A stretch of DNA of 42,692 bases, taken from NCBI RefSeq assembly GCF_000770585.1, contig NZ_JNCF01000022.1, positions 1 through 42,692 of the forward strand, written 5' to 3'. The first letter of the stretch is position 1, and the number at the start of each line of letters is the position of its first letter. A program made the translations under genes and the position numbers. Positions 8,149 to 16,746 of the stretch are shown here, one piece after another. The stretch is from Legionella norrlandica. Lineage in GTDB: Bacteria; Pseudomonadota; Gammaproteobacteria; Legionellales; Legionellaceae. Below the pieces are notes generated by a model. It was not told the DNA's origin. It searched no databases and was given only the letters and a program-made list of their open reading frames with translations.

Positions 8149-8826
8149 ATGGTCCTGCTTAATAAAAAAAGAGCTCAACAATTCTCTATCTTAATCATCT
8201 TATTAATAGGAATATCAAAAATCATGGCTTTAGAAATTATTACCATAGAAAAAGCTGAAAACCGTCAAATGTTAAAGAAGCCAGCAAAGAATATTAAATT
8301 TCCTTTAAATCAAAAGGATAAAGAATTAATCGAAGCAATGAAAGAAAAACTCTATGCCTTGGGAGGAGTTGGTTTGGCTGCTCCACAAGTCAATTCTGAG
8401 AAACAAATTATTGCAATTTATATACCTGAAGAAGCCCAGCTTATACGTGATAACGCAAAAATCTATCCAATGCACATTCTGATAAACCCAAGTTATGAGC
8501 CTTTATCAGGTGCCAAGATAGTAAATGACTTTGAAGGTTGTTATTCTGTTTCCAATAAAGCCGGAAAAGTTCCAAGATACGACAGTATTCAACTTAAATA
8601 CTATGATGAAGAAGGACAATATCATCAACAAATTGAGTATGGCTTTTACGCGCGTGTTTTACAACATGAAATTGATCATTTGAACGGTATATTAATTATT
8701 GATCGCTTAACTCCAGACTGTGTACAAGGAACGATAGAAGAAATGATGAGCATCCGACGTACAGAATTATCAAAAGATAAAAGAAAGCTTTTTGATCACA
8801 TCATGGCTAAAAAACTTAATAAATAG
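8149..8826 (+). CDS. def: Peptide deformylase with N-terminal signal-like segment
   Basis: A 225-residue peptide deformylase, the metal enzyme that removes formyl from N-formyl-Met. All three motifs are present: GVGLAAPQ at 73-80, EGCYS at 129-133 (Cys131 ligand) and HEIDH at 173-177 (two His ligands and catalytic Glu174). Motif 2 has Tyr where Leu is usual. Unlike housekeeping Def it starts with a basic n-region and a hydrophobic core (FSILIILLIGISKIMA), so it may be exported, with cleavage near residue 27. A cytoplasmic start at the internal ATG at 8224 cannot be excluded, as neither start has a clear ribosome site. It stands alone, without the usual fmt partner, so this may be a secondary deformylase. 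Confidence 0.88.
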   Translation: MVLLNKKRAQQFSILIILLIGISKIMALEIITIEKAENRQMLKKPAKNIKFPLNQKDKELIEAMKEKLYALGGVGLAAPQVNSEKQIIAIYIPEEAQLIRDNAKIYPMHILINPSYEPLSGAKIVNDFEGCYSVSNKAGKVPRYDSIQLKYYDEEGQYHQQIEYGFYARVLQHEIDHLNGILIIDRLTPDCVQGTIEEMMSIRRTELSKDKRKLFDHIMAKKLNK

Positions 8827-8837
8827 GGTGATCGGAC

Positions 8838-9242
8838 CTAATGATAGACAGCTCTTGGCAATTTTTTTGCTTCTTCAACCCACGTCACTACTTGCGATAG
8901 ACCAGGTATATGTTGTACTAAATGGCATTTTTCATTTTTTTCTTTTAATGAACTATATAGTTGTTCGGGGTTACAATGTGCTAACCCCGGAATTGAGTCA
9001 ATCCCAGCTTGTTCCAGAAGCTCGGCATATTCTTCGTTGATGCCGTTAACTCGTGCTAAATCGGCCTGAGAAGTCCATTTTAAAATTAATTTGTGGCTGA
9101 TGCCTGTTTGCTCGGCAATTCTAAAACGTCCTCGGCGACTACTGCAGACACGTAATAAATCGTCCTGACTCACAATACCTACTCGCCTTAACATTTCAGC
9201 ATATTTTGGACCAACGCCCTCCAATTCCGTTAACTTATACAT
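8838..9242 (-). CDS. DUF4332 helix-hairpin-helix protein
   Basis: A 134-residue protein with two tandem helix-hairpin-helix-like halves: LTELEGVGPKYAEMLRRVGI at residues 4-23 and a second copy beginning LARVNGINEEYAELLEQAGI around residue 62. This matches the DUF4332 family of small proteins with no settled function; the fold usually binds DNA or other nucleic acid without sequence specificity. It converges on the deformylase gene, leaving 11 bases between stop codons. No partner gene is apparent. Confidence 0.8.
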   Translation of the reverse strand: MYKLTELEGVGPKYAEMLRRVGIVSQDDLLRVCSSRRGRFRIAEQTGISHKLILKWTSQADLARVNGINEEYAELLEQAGIDSIPGLAHCNPEQLYSSLKEKNEKCHLVQHIPGLSQVVTWVEEAKKLPRAVYH

Positions 9243-9644
9243 TTCTAGTTCCGAATATTATTATGATATATAAAATTATAGGACATTATGCTCATAATTT
9301 TACCTTTCAAGCGGACCTTTCAAGTAAAAGGATAGTACTACGAGAATACCAATCTTACTAAAATAGAAAAAACAGTTGAGACCGTAGCGCGCAAGAAAAT
9401 AACGTTGAAGATACTTTTTGAATTTTTCGAAAAAAAGTACTAGCCACTACGGTGAGTAACAAAAGTCCAAAAGGCTAGTAGATTCCGCGTCATTAGCTTG
9501 TGCAGTAGTTTTAACTGCTTTTTCTAAGATAATTAATTTGGCAAAGCGAGGCAGTTTAATTATGATGTCTTCTGAGTCAAACCCTAACGACTCTTTTATT
9601 AATGTGATTAAAACTAAAAACTGAATCACTTTTTGAGGTGTAAA
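9243..9644. other. Intergenic stretch with hairpins and no convincing gene
   Basis: About 400 bases separate a leftward gene start from a rightward one. It contains a direct repeat CCTTTCAAG (9303-9311, 9316-9324), a hairpin TACTTTTT/AAAAAGTA (9412-9419, 9432-9439) and a longer-range pairing ACTAGCC/GGCTAGT (9439-9445, 9473-9479). A 60-codon leftward frame at 9447-9629 has no ribosome site or recognisable protein. It could hold promoters or a small RNA. Confidence 0.35.
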
Positions 9645-9974
9645 ATGAGCTCATGCATCAAGCAAAATATCCTTAAGATAACATTTTTATTTTTAGGCTT
9701 ATTCCTTATTAGTACCTCCAGCAGTGCCTGGTATAGTGCGGGAATCGCTATTGGCTTTACGGGAGGAAATGTTCATTATCATGGGGATGGAATATATCCA
9801 CCATGGAACAACGGATATTATTACTATGGCGGAAGAAATATCATTGTTCCCAATGTGATTGTACCGAATGTAGTCATCAATGTCCCAGTTCAAAGAGTCT
9901 ACGTACCAGTATGCGAAGAAATGGAAGTATGTGATCCTTATGGACAATGCTGGATAGAGCAATTTTGTAGATAA
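9645..9974 (+). CDS. Small secreted Gly/Tyr-rich hypothetical protein
   Basis: A 109-residue protein starting at the ATG at 9645, which has GAGG six bases upstream; a TTG at 9633 is less likely. It opens with a clear Sec signal peptide (basic start, FLFLGLFLISTSSS, then AW). The mature part is rich in Gly, Tyr and Asn (NNGYYYYGGRN), then has Val-Pro-Asn repeats (VPNVIVPNVVINVPV), and ends with four Cys (CEEMEVCDPYGQC and a final C), which suggests disulfides in the periplasm or outside the cell. I recognise no enzyme motif. A structural, surface or exported role is inference. Confidence 0.7.
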   Translation: MSSCIKQNILKITFLFLGLFLISTSSSAWYSAGIAIGFTGGNVHYHGDGIYPPWNNGYYYYGGRNIIVPNVIVPNVVINVPVQRVYVPVCEEMEVCDPYGQCWIEQFCR

Positions 9975-10045
9975 ATCAACCAATAAGCAGATACTTTAAG
10001 TATTTGTTAAATAGTAACGCATCTTAATTTTTATAAGGATAGAAA

Positions 10046-11092
10046 ATGACAGAAACTGTTGGTTATGCAGCGCATAAAGCTGGAGCTCCTCTACAGCGTT
10101 TCGTTTTTGAGCGCCGTTCAGTTGGCGAAGAAGATATTGCTATTGAAATATTATTTTGTGGCATTTGTCATTCAGATCTACATCAAGTAAACAACGACTG
10201 GCAGGGTTCTTTTTATCCCATGGTCCCAGGACATGAAATAATTGGACGAGTAAAAGAAGTAGGATCTAAGGTCCGGCGGTTCTCTATAGGGGATTTAGTA
10301 GGTGTTGGTTGTATGGTAGATTCTTGCCGAGAATGCATTCACTGCCAACACAGTGAAGAGCAATTTTGCGAGCCAGGTAACACCTACACGTACAACAGCC
10401 CAGATAAGTATTTAGGGGGGATGACCTATGGCGGATATTCCAAATATATCGTAGTCTCTGAAGATTTTGTATTAAAAATTGATGAATCCTTAGACCCCGC
10501 AGCAGCCGCTCCTTTGTTGTGTGCTGGAATAACCACCTATTCTCCCTTAAAGCGAGCTAAAGTGGGAAAAATGAGTAAAGTAGGAATCGTAGGCTTGGGT
10601 GGCTTAGGGCATATGGCTGTTAAGTTAGCCCGTGCCATGGGGGCTTTTGTTACTGTTTTTACGACTTCAGAAAACAAAATACAAGCTGGGAAAGACTTAG
10701 GGGCTAACAATGTAGTATTGTCCACTGATAAGGACGCAATGCAGTCTCTTGCTAATCAGTATGATTTTATTCTTGATACTGTTTCAGCCAAACATGATAT
10801 CAGCCAATATCTAGATCTGCTTAAAGTAGACGGGCAACTTACTCAGGTTGGGCTACCCTCTGAGCCCCTGGAAATTTCTATGTTTCCAATGATCATAAAA
10901 CGATTAAGTGTCAACGGTTCTTTAATTGGTGGGATTAAAGAAACACAAGAGGTTTTAGATTTTTGTGCCTCTCATCAGATTACTTCAGATATCGAATTAA
11001 TAAAAATCGATGAAGTAAATGAAGCCTATCAACGATTGTTGAAAGGTGATGTAAAGTATCGCTTTGTTATTGATATGTCCTCATTAAAATAA
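10046..11092 (+). CDS. Zinc-dependent alcohol dehydrogenase (YahK/cinnamyl-type)
   Basis: A 348-residue medium-chain zinc dehydrogenase that interconverts alcohols and aldehydes with NAD(P)H. Catalytic zinc ligands lie in CGICHSDLH and GHEIIGRV. The structural zinc is held by four Cys in CRECIHCQHSEEQFC. The Rossmann motif is GLGGLGHMAV. The sequence layout, including TYGGYSKYIVV, is that of the YahK/cinnamyl-alcohol dehydrogenase group, typically NADPH-dependent aldehyde reductases. A GGATA ribosome site precedes the ATG. It stands alone, so the physiological substrate cannot be told from context. Confidence 0.9.
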   Translation: MTETVGYAAHKAGAPLQRFVFERRSVGEEDIAIEILFCGICHSDLHQVNNDWQGSFYPMVPGHEIIGRVKEVGSKVRRFSIGDLVGVGCMVDSCRECIHCQHSEEQFCEPGNTYTYNSPDKYLGGMTYGGYSKYIVVSEDFVLKIDESLDPAAAAPLLCAGITTYSPLKRAKVGKMSKVGIVGLGGLGHMAVKLARAMGAFVTVFTTSENKIQAGKDLGANNVVLSTDKDAMQSLANQYDFILDTVSAKHDISQYLDLLKVDGQLTQVGLPSEPLEISMFPMIIKRLSVNGSLIGGIKETQEVLDFCASHQITSDIELIKIDEVNEAYQRLLKGDVKYRFVIDMSSLK

Positions 11093-11108
11093 CATGAGTT
11101 CGATAGAT

Positions 11109-11139
11109 AGCCTGGGTGGTTGCATGAGACATCCAGGCT
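11109..11139. terminator. Bidirectional hairpin between adh and the CBS-domain gene
   Basis: AGCCTGGGTG (11109-11118) and CATCCAGGCT (11130-11139) pair with one mismatch around an 11-base loop, in the gap between two convergent genes. The following bases are T-rich only weakly. Confidence 0.5.
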
Positions 11140-11186
11140 AATCTTATTAGAACTTGTCTATCCCATTAAACGTTAAGGACGTTTAA

Positions 11187-12509
11187 TCAATTCAAAGAAT
11201 CACTGGTTTTAGGAAAAATTTTAATTCTAACTATGGAAGAATCCTGTATTTTCTCAATTAATGCATCAAATTCAACAAATTGAATAATTTCACCTTCTTG
11301 GGGTAGTTTGCCATAACGAGTAATGATAAGCCCATACAGTGTATTGAGTTCTTCTTCATCCGGAGATAAAGTAATGTCTGTGTCAAGAGCCCTTTCTAAT
11401 GAATAGAGCGAGCAATCTCCCTTTGCAGTGATAGTGCCATCTGCGTTCTTTATCCAATCTTCATGGGTTTTGTGGAATTCATCTTTAATACGCCCAATCA
11501 GTATATGCAGCAAATTATCCAGAGTTACAAATCCAAGCAAGCTGGATTTGTATTTATAGACTAAGGCAAAATGAGGCATACCAGCTCGAAATTTACGAAG
11601 CAAATCCATAGCCGGTAATTTATGGCTTACTTTTAGGACGGGGCGCACATAAGCAGTTAAAGTGCTTATTTCTTTTTCGAGGAACAAATCAGCAAATAAA
11701 TCTTTAACATGGATAACACCTATCATTTCTTTTATTTTTGAATCATAGACTGGGTAGCGGCTATAACGATATTTTAAAATTTTTTCTTTAACCATCTCAA
11801 ATGGTTCGTTAATGTCTATAGCGATCATTTCATCGGCAGGCCGCATGACCTCAGTGACATTTAATTCAGCCAAGTCCAGGGTGTGTTCAAGAATTTCACG
11901 TTCGTCTTCTTTTAATTCCGATTGAAGATGTTGTCCACTTAAAATTAATTTAAGCTCTTCACTTGAATAAAAACCTTCGTATTCATTGGTTATATCTAAT
12001 CCAGCTAATTTGAGAAATAAATTGGAACAGGTATTAAGTAACCAAATTACGGGATACATGAACCAATAAAATCCATATAACGGTACTGCAGTCCATATTG
12101 AAATAAATTCAGCTTGTCGAATAGCTAGAGATTTTGGCATTAATTCGCCTATAACGATATGAAGAAATGAAATAAGGAAAAATGCCACAAAAAAAGAGGA
12201 TATAGTAACTAAATGAGCTGAGGAAACCCCTAAAATGACAAACAATGGTTGTAGCAATTGGGCAAAAGCAGGTTCTCCAATCCACCCCAAACCTAATGAA
12301 GCAAGAGTAATTCCCAACTGACACGCTGATAAATAAGCATCCAGGTTTCGGTGAACTTGCTCGAGAATGCGTCCTCTCAACCCATAACTTTCTTTTATTG
12401 CCTGGATTCTCGTGGTTCTGAGTTTAACCATACCAAATTCTGCCGATACAAAAAATGCATTAAGCAATACCAACAGGAATGCTATAAAAATTAACAGAAT
12501 GTTATACAT
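11187..12509 (-). CDS. HlyC/CorC-family (CNNM-type) membrane protein with CBS pair
   Basis: A 440-residue protein with an N-terminal DUF21/CNNM membrane domain of about four helices (residues about 1-200, including ACQLGITLASLGLGWIGEPA), a Bateman module of two CBS domains (about 215-340, beginning VMRPADEMIAID and including SRYPVYD) and a C-terminal CorC_HlyC domain (about 355-435, with YGLIITRYGKLPQEGE). Such proteins take part in Mg2+ or Co2+ efflux or homeostasis; the old name haemolysin is misleading. Full length and no visible defect. It diverges from the MFS gene. Confidence 0.9.
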   Translation of the reverse strand: MYNILLIFIAFLLVLLNAFFVSAEFGMVKLRTTRIQAIKESYGLRGRILEQVHRNLDAYLSACQLGITLASLGLGWIGEPAFAQLLQPLFVILGVSSAHLVTISSFFVAFFLISFLHIVIGELMPKSLAIRQAEFISIWTAVPLYGFYWFMYPVIWLLNTCSNLFLKLAGLDITNEYEGFYSSEELKLILSGQHLQSELKEDEREILEHTLDLAELNVTEVMRPADEMIAIDINEPFEMVKEKILKYRYSRYPVYDSKIKEMIGVIHVKDLFADLFLEKEISTLTAYVRPVLKVSHKLPAMDLLRKFRAGMPHFALVYKYKSSLLGFVTLDNLLHILIGRIKDEFHKTHEDWIKNADGTITAKGDCSLYSLERALDTDITLSPDEEELNTLYGLIITRYGKLPQEGEIIQFVEFDALIEKIQDSSIVRIKIFPKTSDSLN

Positions 12510-12913
12510 TGAGAAATTCCATTTTTTATTAACTATCTATCGAGTTTGTTACAAATAGGATAACTCAGTCTTAGCGTGTTTAAAATGATCGAAATAGAAC
12601 TGAGGTTTCTATATCTCGGTTCCATATCACTATTGACAGATCAGAACGCAATTTGTTATTTTAATTGATTAAGAGATAAAATTAATTCAACTTGATAATA
12701 TTATGAATCATCCTAATATCAAAACATGCAACGAATATCTTTCAGATTCTTTTGTAACTGTTTTGCAATGCGATGATTTTTTGCCAATAGATAACTTTTC
12801 AATCATTATTATCTTGCCCTCTTTACCCTAGAGCGGTCAGTTATTGCGAATTCTCTGCCTCTCTAGGGAGGCTGCAACGAGTTAGCTTAAACTGATTTCA
12901 ACTGGAGGGTATT
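12510..12913. other. Divergent intergenic region with short ORF and leader hairpin
   Basis: About 400 bases lie between the CBS-protein gene and the MFS gene. A 42-codon frame runs 12703-12831 on the plus strand (MNHPNIKTCNEYLSDS at its start); it has no clear ribosome site and no recognisable domain. A hairpin GCCTC/GAGGC lies near 12858-12873, about 40 bases before the MFS start, and could sit in its leader. Promoters for both genes are expected here, but none is strong enough to mark. Confidence 0.35.
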
Positions 12914-14190
12914 ATGAGTGAAATGATTTTTTCCCCAAAGAACAATTATGTCTCTTTGATGATGTGGGTATTCCCATTATCTTTTTTCACTTTTCAATTT
13001 CTAGTGCGTCTATGGCCTGGGTTAACAATGCAAGAAATCATGGCGCAATTTTCAATTGATGCAGCAAGTTTTGGTCTCATAGCAGCATTCTACTATTATG
13101 GTTATGCTGGAATGCAAATCCCCGTAGCCTTATTACTTGAAAAATTTGGAGCTAGAGTAATTGTATGTGTCTTTGCGATTCTATGTGGATTTGGGACTTT
13201 ACTTTTTATCTCTACCAATAATTTTTATTGGGCTTTATTGGGTAGATTTTTGATTGGCGTAGGTTCTGCGGTCGGTTTTCTGAGCGTCTCTAAAGTAGTA
13301 TCCGAGTGGTTTAGTAGTTCTCAATACTCCAAGATGATAGGATTTTCCTTTAGCGTAGGTTTATTGGAGCAATCTACGGAGGAAAACCACTTGCTCACTT
13401 AATACAAAATTTTGACGGGAAACAGGTTGGTCTGGTCTTGGCAATTCTCTCCATCGTGCTGGGATTTTGCACATTTTTGATTTTGCGCTCGCCAAAAAAT
13501 AATTCAAAGATAGAAAGAAAAACGATGAATTTATCCCACTGTTCCTTTTTACTTTCATCATGGATAATTTGGGCTCTAGCCCTTGCCAATTTATTAATGG
13601 TTGGAGCATTAGAAGGGTTTGCAGACGTTTGGGGAGTACCCTACTTAATAACTAAATATGGATTCAGCAAAACGGATGCCGCCTTTCTCATATCTTTTAT
13701 TTTTATAGGAATGATATTTGGCGGTCCTATCCTTGCTTTTCTTGCCAAAAAATTGGGTAACTACTTCGTAATTGCAGCTTGTGGAACTGGTTTGTCTTTT
13801 TCATTTATCGTTCTTTTCTCTACCACAACAGCAAATTGGTGGCAATTAAGTACCCTCTTCTTTGTAATTGGTCTAATGTGTTGCTATCAAGTTGTTGTGT
13901 TCGCAGCAGGCGCTACTTTAGTACCATATCAGTCTTTAGGCGTCACTGTCGCTTTCTTAAACTGCATCAATATGTTAGGCGGTTCTTTCTTCCATACCTT
14001 AATTGGTAAATTAATGGATATCAGCTGGAATGGCAAAATAAATAGTAATGGGCTTAAATTATACGAAATAGATTCATTTCAATGGGCTTTATCCCTAATA
14101 CCATTCTGTGCTTTATGTGGTACTTTGCTCATTCTATTGATTCACGTCAAAATAAAAGGCCGCAGCAGGGTCTTTTGGAGCTCTATTTAA
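12914..14190 (+). pseudogene. MFS transporter, frameshifted
   Basis: A 12-helix major facilitator superfamily transporter of about 425 residues, split by one missing base. The first frame is good until SFSVGLL, then reads EQSTEENH and stops at 13402. Adding one G at the GG at 13366-13367 restores GAIYGGKPLAHLIQNFDGK and joins the second frame, which continues to 14190. Family features include FLVRLWPGLTM in helix 1, YYYGYAGMQIPVALLLEKFGAR (the loop 2-3 signature) and GRFLIGVGSAVGF. A GGAGGG ribosome site precedes the ATG. Substrate unknown; relatives in Legionella include the Pht nutrient transporters, but this one is not clearly among them. The break may be a sequencing error. Confidence 0.85.
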
Positions 14191-14229
14191 AGCTCCATCC
14201 TATCAAAACTATGGAAAAGCAATAAAAAA

Positions 14230-14258
14230 TCGCCTAAATTAGCGACTTGAATTTTTTG
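14230..14258 (+). terminator. Intrinsic terminator after the MFS gene
   Basis: TCGCCTAA pairs with TTAGCGA with one bulged base (about 14230-14245), followed by a T-run within ATTTTTTG (14251-14258). It lies 40 bases past the MFS stop on the same strand. Confidence 0.5.
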
Positions 14259-14292
14259 CTTTATCCTGTATTGAGGTCAAAAATTGAAGCCT

Positions 14293-14363
14293 CGTTATTG
14301 CGAACGTATAGCAACCTATTCCTAGCGCAAATCAGCTCTGGATTTACTTCATTCGCAATGACG
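14293..14363. repeat. Degenerate MITE-like palindromic repeat
   Basis: CGTTATTGCGAACG (14293-14306) and CATTCGCAATGACG (14350-14363) are near-perfect inverted ends of a 71-base unit. Read on the minus strand it opens CGTCATTGCGAATGAAGTAA then ATCCAGAG, which resembles the dispersed CGTCATTGCGA...AATCCAGA repeats seen in many bacterial genomes. Only one copy is in this window. Confidence 0.5.
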
Positions 14364-14420
14364 TCGTTTAAAATTTTTGCCTCATACAAAACCATTTTAA
14401 CTCATAGAAGTCTATTTCTT

Positions 14421-15335
14421 ATGGAACTACCAAATAATTTTTCTACTATCTACGTAACAAAACCAGAATTTATAGAAGAACTTTCTGAGGAGTTAGGAGA
14501 GATATCCAAGATAATAAACTCTTTAATTTTTTCTCCACATCAAAAACTTGATGTTTGCTTTGCTTTAGATGTTTGGCTTGAACCAAAAATCACACACTTT
14601 CAATCCATTTCAGAAGCAGCCAAAATACTCAGAGGAGCCGGAAAATTCTGGTATCTACATCCTGTTACCGAAATTCGCAGATCTCGATTAATTGAGGAGC
14701 AACTACGCCAATGCCCATCATTACTATCCTCTTTTCCCGTTACCACAGAGATACCACCCATAGGAGTCTTTAGTCTTCTTGATCGCAATACATTACTCTT
14801 TAGCACTAAACGATTAAAAAAATGGCCAGATGGAAATTGTTATTTTATCGAGGACAAAGTTAATCCCCCAAATCGTGCTTATCTAAAATTATGGGAAGCC
14901 TTATTTCTATTAAATCAATATCCTCAACCTGGTGAAACAGTTTTAGACCTGGGGGCATCCCCAGGCGGATGGACTTACGTGATGCAATCACTGGGAGCCC
15001 AAGTTACTTCCGTGGATAAAGCTGAACTGGATGCCAAGATCATGGCACTTCCACGAGTCACCTTTTTAAAACAAAGTGCCTTTGCCTTAGATCCTGAATT
15101 ATTAACCAATACCTATGATTGGGTTCTGTCGGACGTCGCCTGCTATCCTGATCGAGCCTATGCCCTTATCAAAAAATGGATAGCCTCGCAAAAGGCAAAA
15201 CATTTGATTTTTACAATCAAACTACAGGGAAAAACTGATTTAAATACAATAAAGCAATTTCAGTCAATACCCAACTCAAGAGTTCTGAATCTCTTTTATA
15301 ATAAACACGAAGCAACATTTTTTTATTCTGTATAA
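14421..15335 (+). CDS. RlmM/FtsJ-like 2'-O-methyltransferase
   Basis: A 304-residue protein starting at the ATG at 14421. The frame stays open back to 14247, but that extra part is translated from the repeat element and is unlikely to be coding. The C-terminal half is an FtsJ/RrmJ-type Rossmann methyltransferase: VLDLGASPGGWTYVM (SAM loop), VTSVDKAEL, WVLSDVACYPD and a final FTIKLQGK lysine, giving the K-D-K-type catalytic set with Asp in SDVACYP. The N-terminal half is THUMP-like in length. This matches RlmM-related enzymes, which methylate C2498 of 23S rRNA. It is shorter than E. coli RlmM (366 aa), so the exact target is uncertain. Confidence 0.8.
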   Translation: MELPNNFSTIYVTKPEFIEELSEELGEISKIINSLIFSPHQKLDVCFALDVWLEPKITHFQSISEAAKILRGAGKFWYLHPVTEIRRSRLIEEQLRQCPSLLSSFPVTTEIPPIGVFSLLDRNTLLFSTKRLKKWPDGNCYFIEDKVNPPNRAYLKLWEALFLLNQYPQPGETVLDLGASPGGWTYVMQSLGAQVTSVDKAELDAKIMALPRVTFLKQSAFALDPELLTNTYDWVLSDVACYPDRAYALIKKWIASQKAKHLIFTIKLQGKTDLNTIKQFQSIPNSRVLNLFYNKHEATFFYSV

Positions 15336-15403
15336 ACCGGCTACTTCTATTATTTAAGATCTAGAGAAATCAAATGAGAATACATTAGCAATATTAGGTT
15401 GCT

Positions 15404-16306
15404 TCAGGCTAATGCCAACAACCTATCTATACCCAAAGCAACGCCACTGCATGGTGGTAACCCATGCTCTAAGGCTTCTAAAAGATATTTATCAGCTTCC
15501 ATCTCTGCCAGTCCTTTTTGTTTCCTATATTGCTGATCCATAATAAAACGCTTTTTTTGCGCCTTAGCATTGGTCAATTCATGGAATCCATTTGCTAACT
15601 CAATTCCCTGATAATACACCTCAAAACGCTCAGCCACGCCATTTTTTACTTGTGCCAAAGCAGCCTGTGAAGGAGGGAAATTATAAACGGCAACCGGCAT
15701 AGGATCCTGCGCTAAGAACGGCTCCACAATATGGCTCATTAATAAAAACAAATATTGATCAATATCTTGTTCCTGAGGGGATAATACCTTATCCAAATTA
15801 TGTTGTAACAAAATTTTATTTAATTGCTCTATAGAAGCTATAGAAGGATCAATCTCGCAAGCTTCTATAAAAACTTGTTGATAGGTTTTTCTGATCATGG
15901 GCTTTGATTGCAAAATGGTTTGTAATAGTAAATCCACCTCATCCATCAAAGCATGGTGATCTATATTGATTTGATACCATTCCAGCAAAGTAAATTCAGG
16001 ATTGTGCCAACGCCCTAATTCGTCATCGCGAAAAACACGCGCCAATTGAAAAATGGGGCCACTACCAGCGGCCAATAGCCGTTTCATATGATACTCAGGA
16101 GACGTTTGCAGATAATAAATTTCATCCCTAAAAATAGCTCTAATATTACTAAGATACACATCGGTAATTCCATACCTCCCCATAACAGGAGTCTCAACTT
16201 CTAAATATTGACGATCTGTAAAAAATTGACGGATTTTAGCTATTAACTCGGCACGCAAACGCAATAACGGAATGGACGCAGACGGTAACCACGGCATATC
16301 AGACAT
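15404..16306 (-). CDS. epmA: EF-P-lysine lysyltransferase EpmA
   Basis: EpmA (PoxA/GenX/YjeA) is a truncated class II lysyl-tRNA synthetase that attaches beta-lysine to elongation factor P so that EF-P can rescue ribosomes at polyproline stretches. It has the catalytic core without an anticodon-binding domain, about 300 residues. Motif 2 is visible as FRDDELGRWHNPEFTLLEW and motif 3 as GVALGIDRLLAL; ELTNAKAQKKRF is also conserved. The ATG at 16306 is preferred over a TTG at 16312 because it follows the sufT stop directly. It is the last gene of the suf cluster. The partner enzymes epmB and efp are not in the window. Confidence 0.92.
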   Translation of the reverse strand: MSDMPWLPSASIPLLRLRAELIAKIRQFFTDRQYLEVETPVMGRYGITDVYLSNIRAIFRDEIYYLQTSPEYHMKRLLAAGSGPIFQLARVFRDDELGRWHNPEFTLLEWYQINIDHHALMDEVDLLLQTILQSKPMIRKTYQQVFIEACEIDPSIASIEQLNKILLQHNLDKVLSPQEQDIDQYLFLLMSHIVEPFLAQDPMPVAVYNFPPSQAALAQVKNGVAERFEVYYQGIELANGFHELTNAKAQKKRFIMDQQYRKQKGLAEMEADKYLLEALEHGLPPCSGVALGIDRLLALA

Positions 16307-16308
16307 AA

Positions 16309-16644
16309 TCAATAAAATATTCCCAGCTCTAAACGAGCAGCTTCACTCATTCTGTCCTGGGACCAAGGAGGCTCCCACACTAACTCAACAGTACAATCAC
16401 TAACCCCTTCTACTTTTAAAACTGCCTGCTCCACTGTACCTGGAAAAGTTTGGGCAACAGGACACCCAGGAGTTGTCAAAGTCATCTGAATATGAACAAG
16501 GCCCTCATCATTAATTGCAATATCATAAATCAAACCGAGATCATAGATATTTACAGGAATCTCAGGATCATAAACCTCTCTAAGGGCTGCAATAACACAT
16601 TCTTTTATTGATTCATTACTCTGTTTCTTCTTAAAGCCAAACAT
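16309..16644 (-). CDS. sufT: SufT-like Fe-S maturation protein (DUF59/MIP18)
   Basis: A 111-residue DUF59 (MIP18-type) protein. Conserved blocks are VYDPEIPVNIYDLGLIYDI, the TTPGCPVAQ loop carrying the conserved Cys, and VELVWEPPWSQDRMSEAAR. In bacteria this subgroup (SufT, formerly also PaaD-like) helps deliver Fe-S clusters to apoproteins. It lies 102 bases after sufU on the same strand and is followed at once by epmA, so it fits as the carrier step of the suf pathway. The 102-base gap is the largest within the cluster and could hold an internal promoter. Confidence 0.9.
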   Translation of the reverse strand: MFGFKKKQSNESIKECVIAALREVYDPEIPVNIYDLGLIYDIAINDEGLVHIQMTLTTPGCPVAQTFPGTVEQAVLKVEGVSDCTVELVWEPPWSQDRMSEAARLELGIFY

Positions 16645-16746
16645 GAGGTGCCTCTCATAAATCTACTTGTCTGTTATGAACAAGAAATTTCGTTATCTCA
16701 AACCACTTGTATTTTCAACCTAGAATATCGTAGTCTATCAACAAAA

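Noticed and set aside
9447-9629. 60-codon leftward open frame
   Set aside because: It has no ribosome site and starts at GTG inside the promoter region of the secreted-protein gene. No recognisable domain is present.
12703-12831. 42-residue peptide as a gene
   Set aside because: It has no ribosome site or known relative. It is kept only as part of the intergenic description.
14247-14420. N-terminal extension of the methyltransferase frame
   Set aside because: The extension is translated from a palindromic repeat and lies over a terminator. The ATG at 14421 gives the family-like N terminus.
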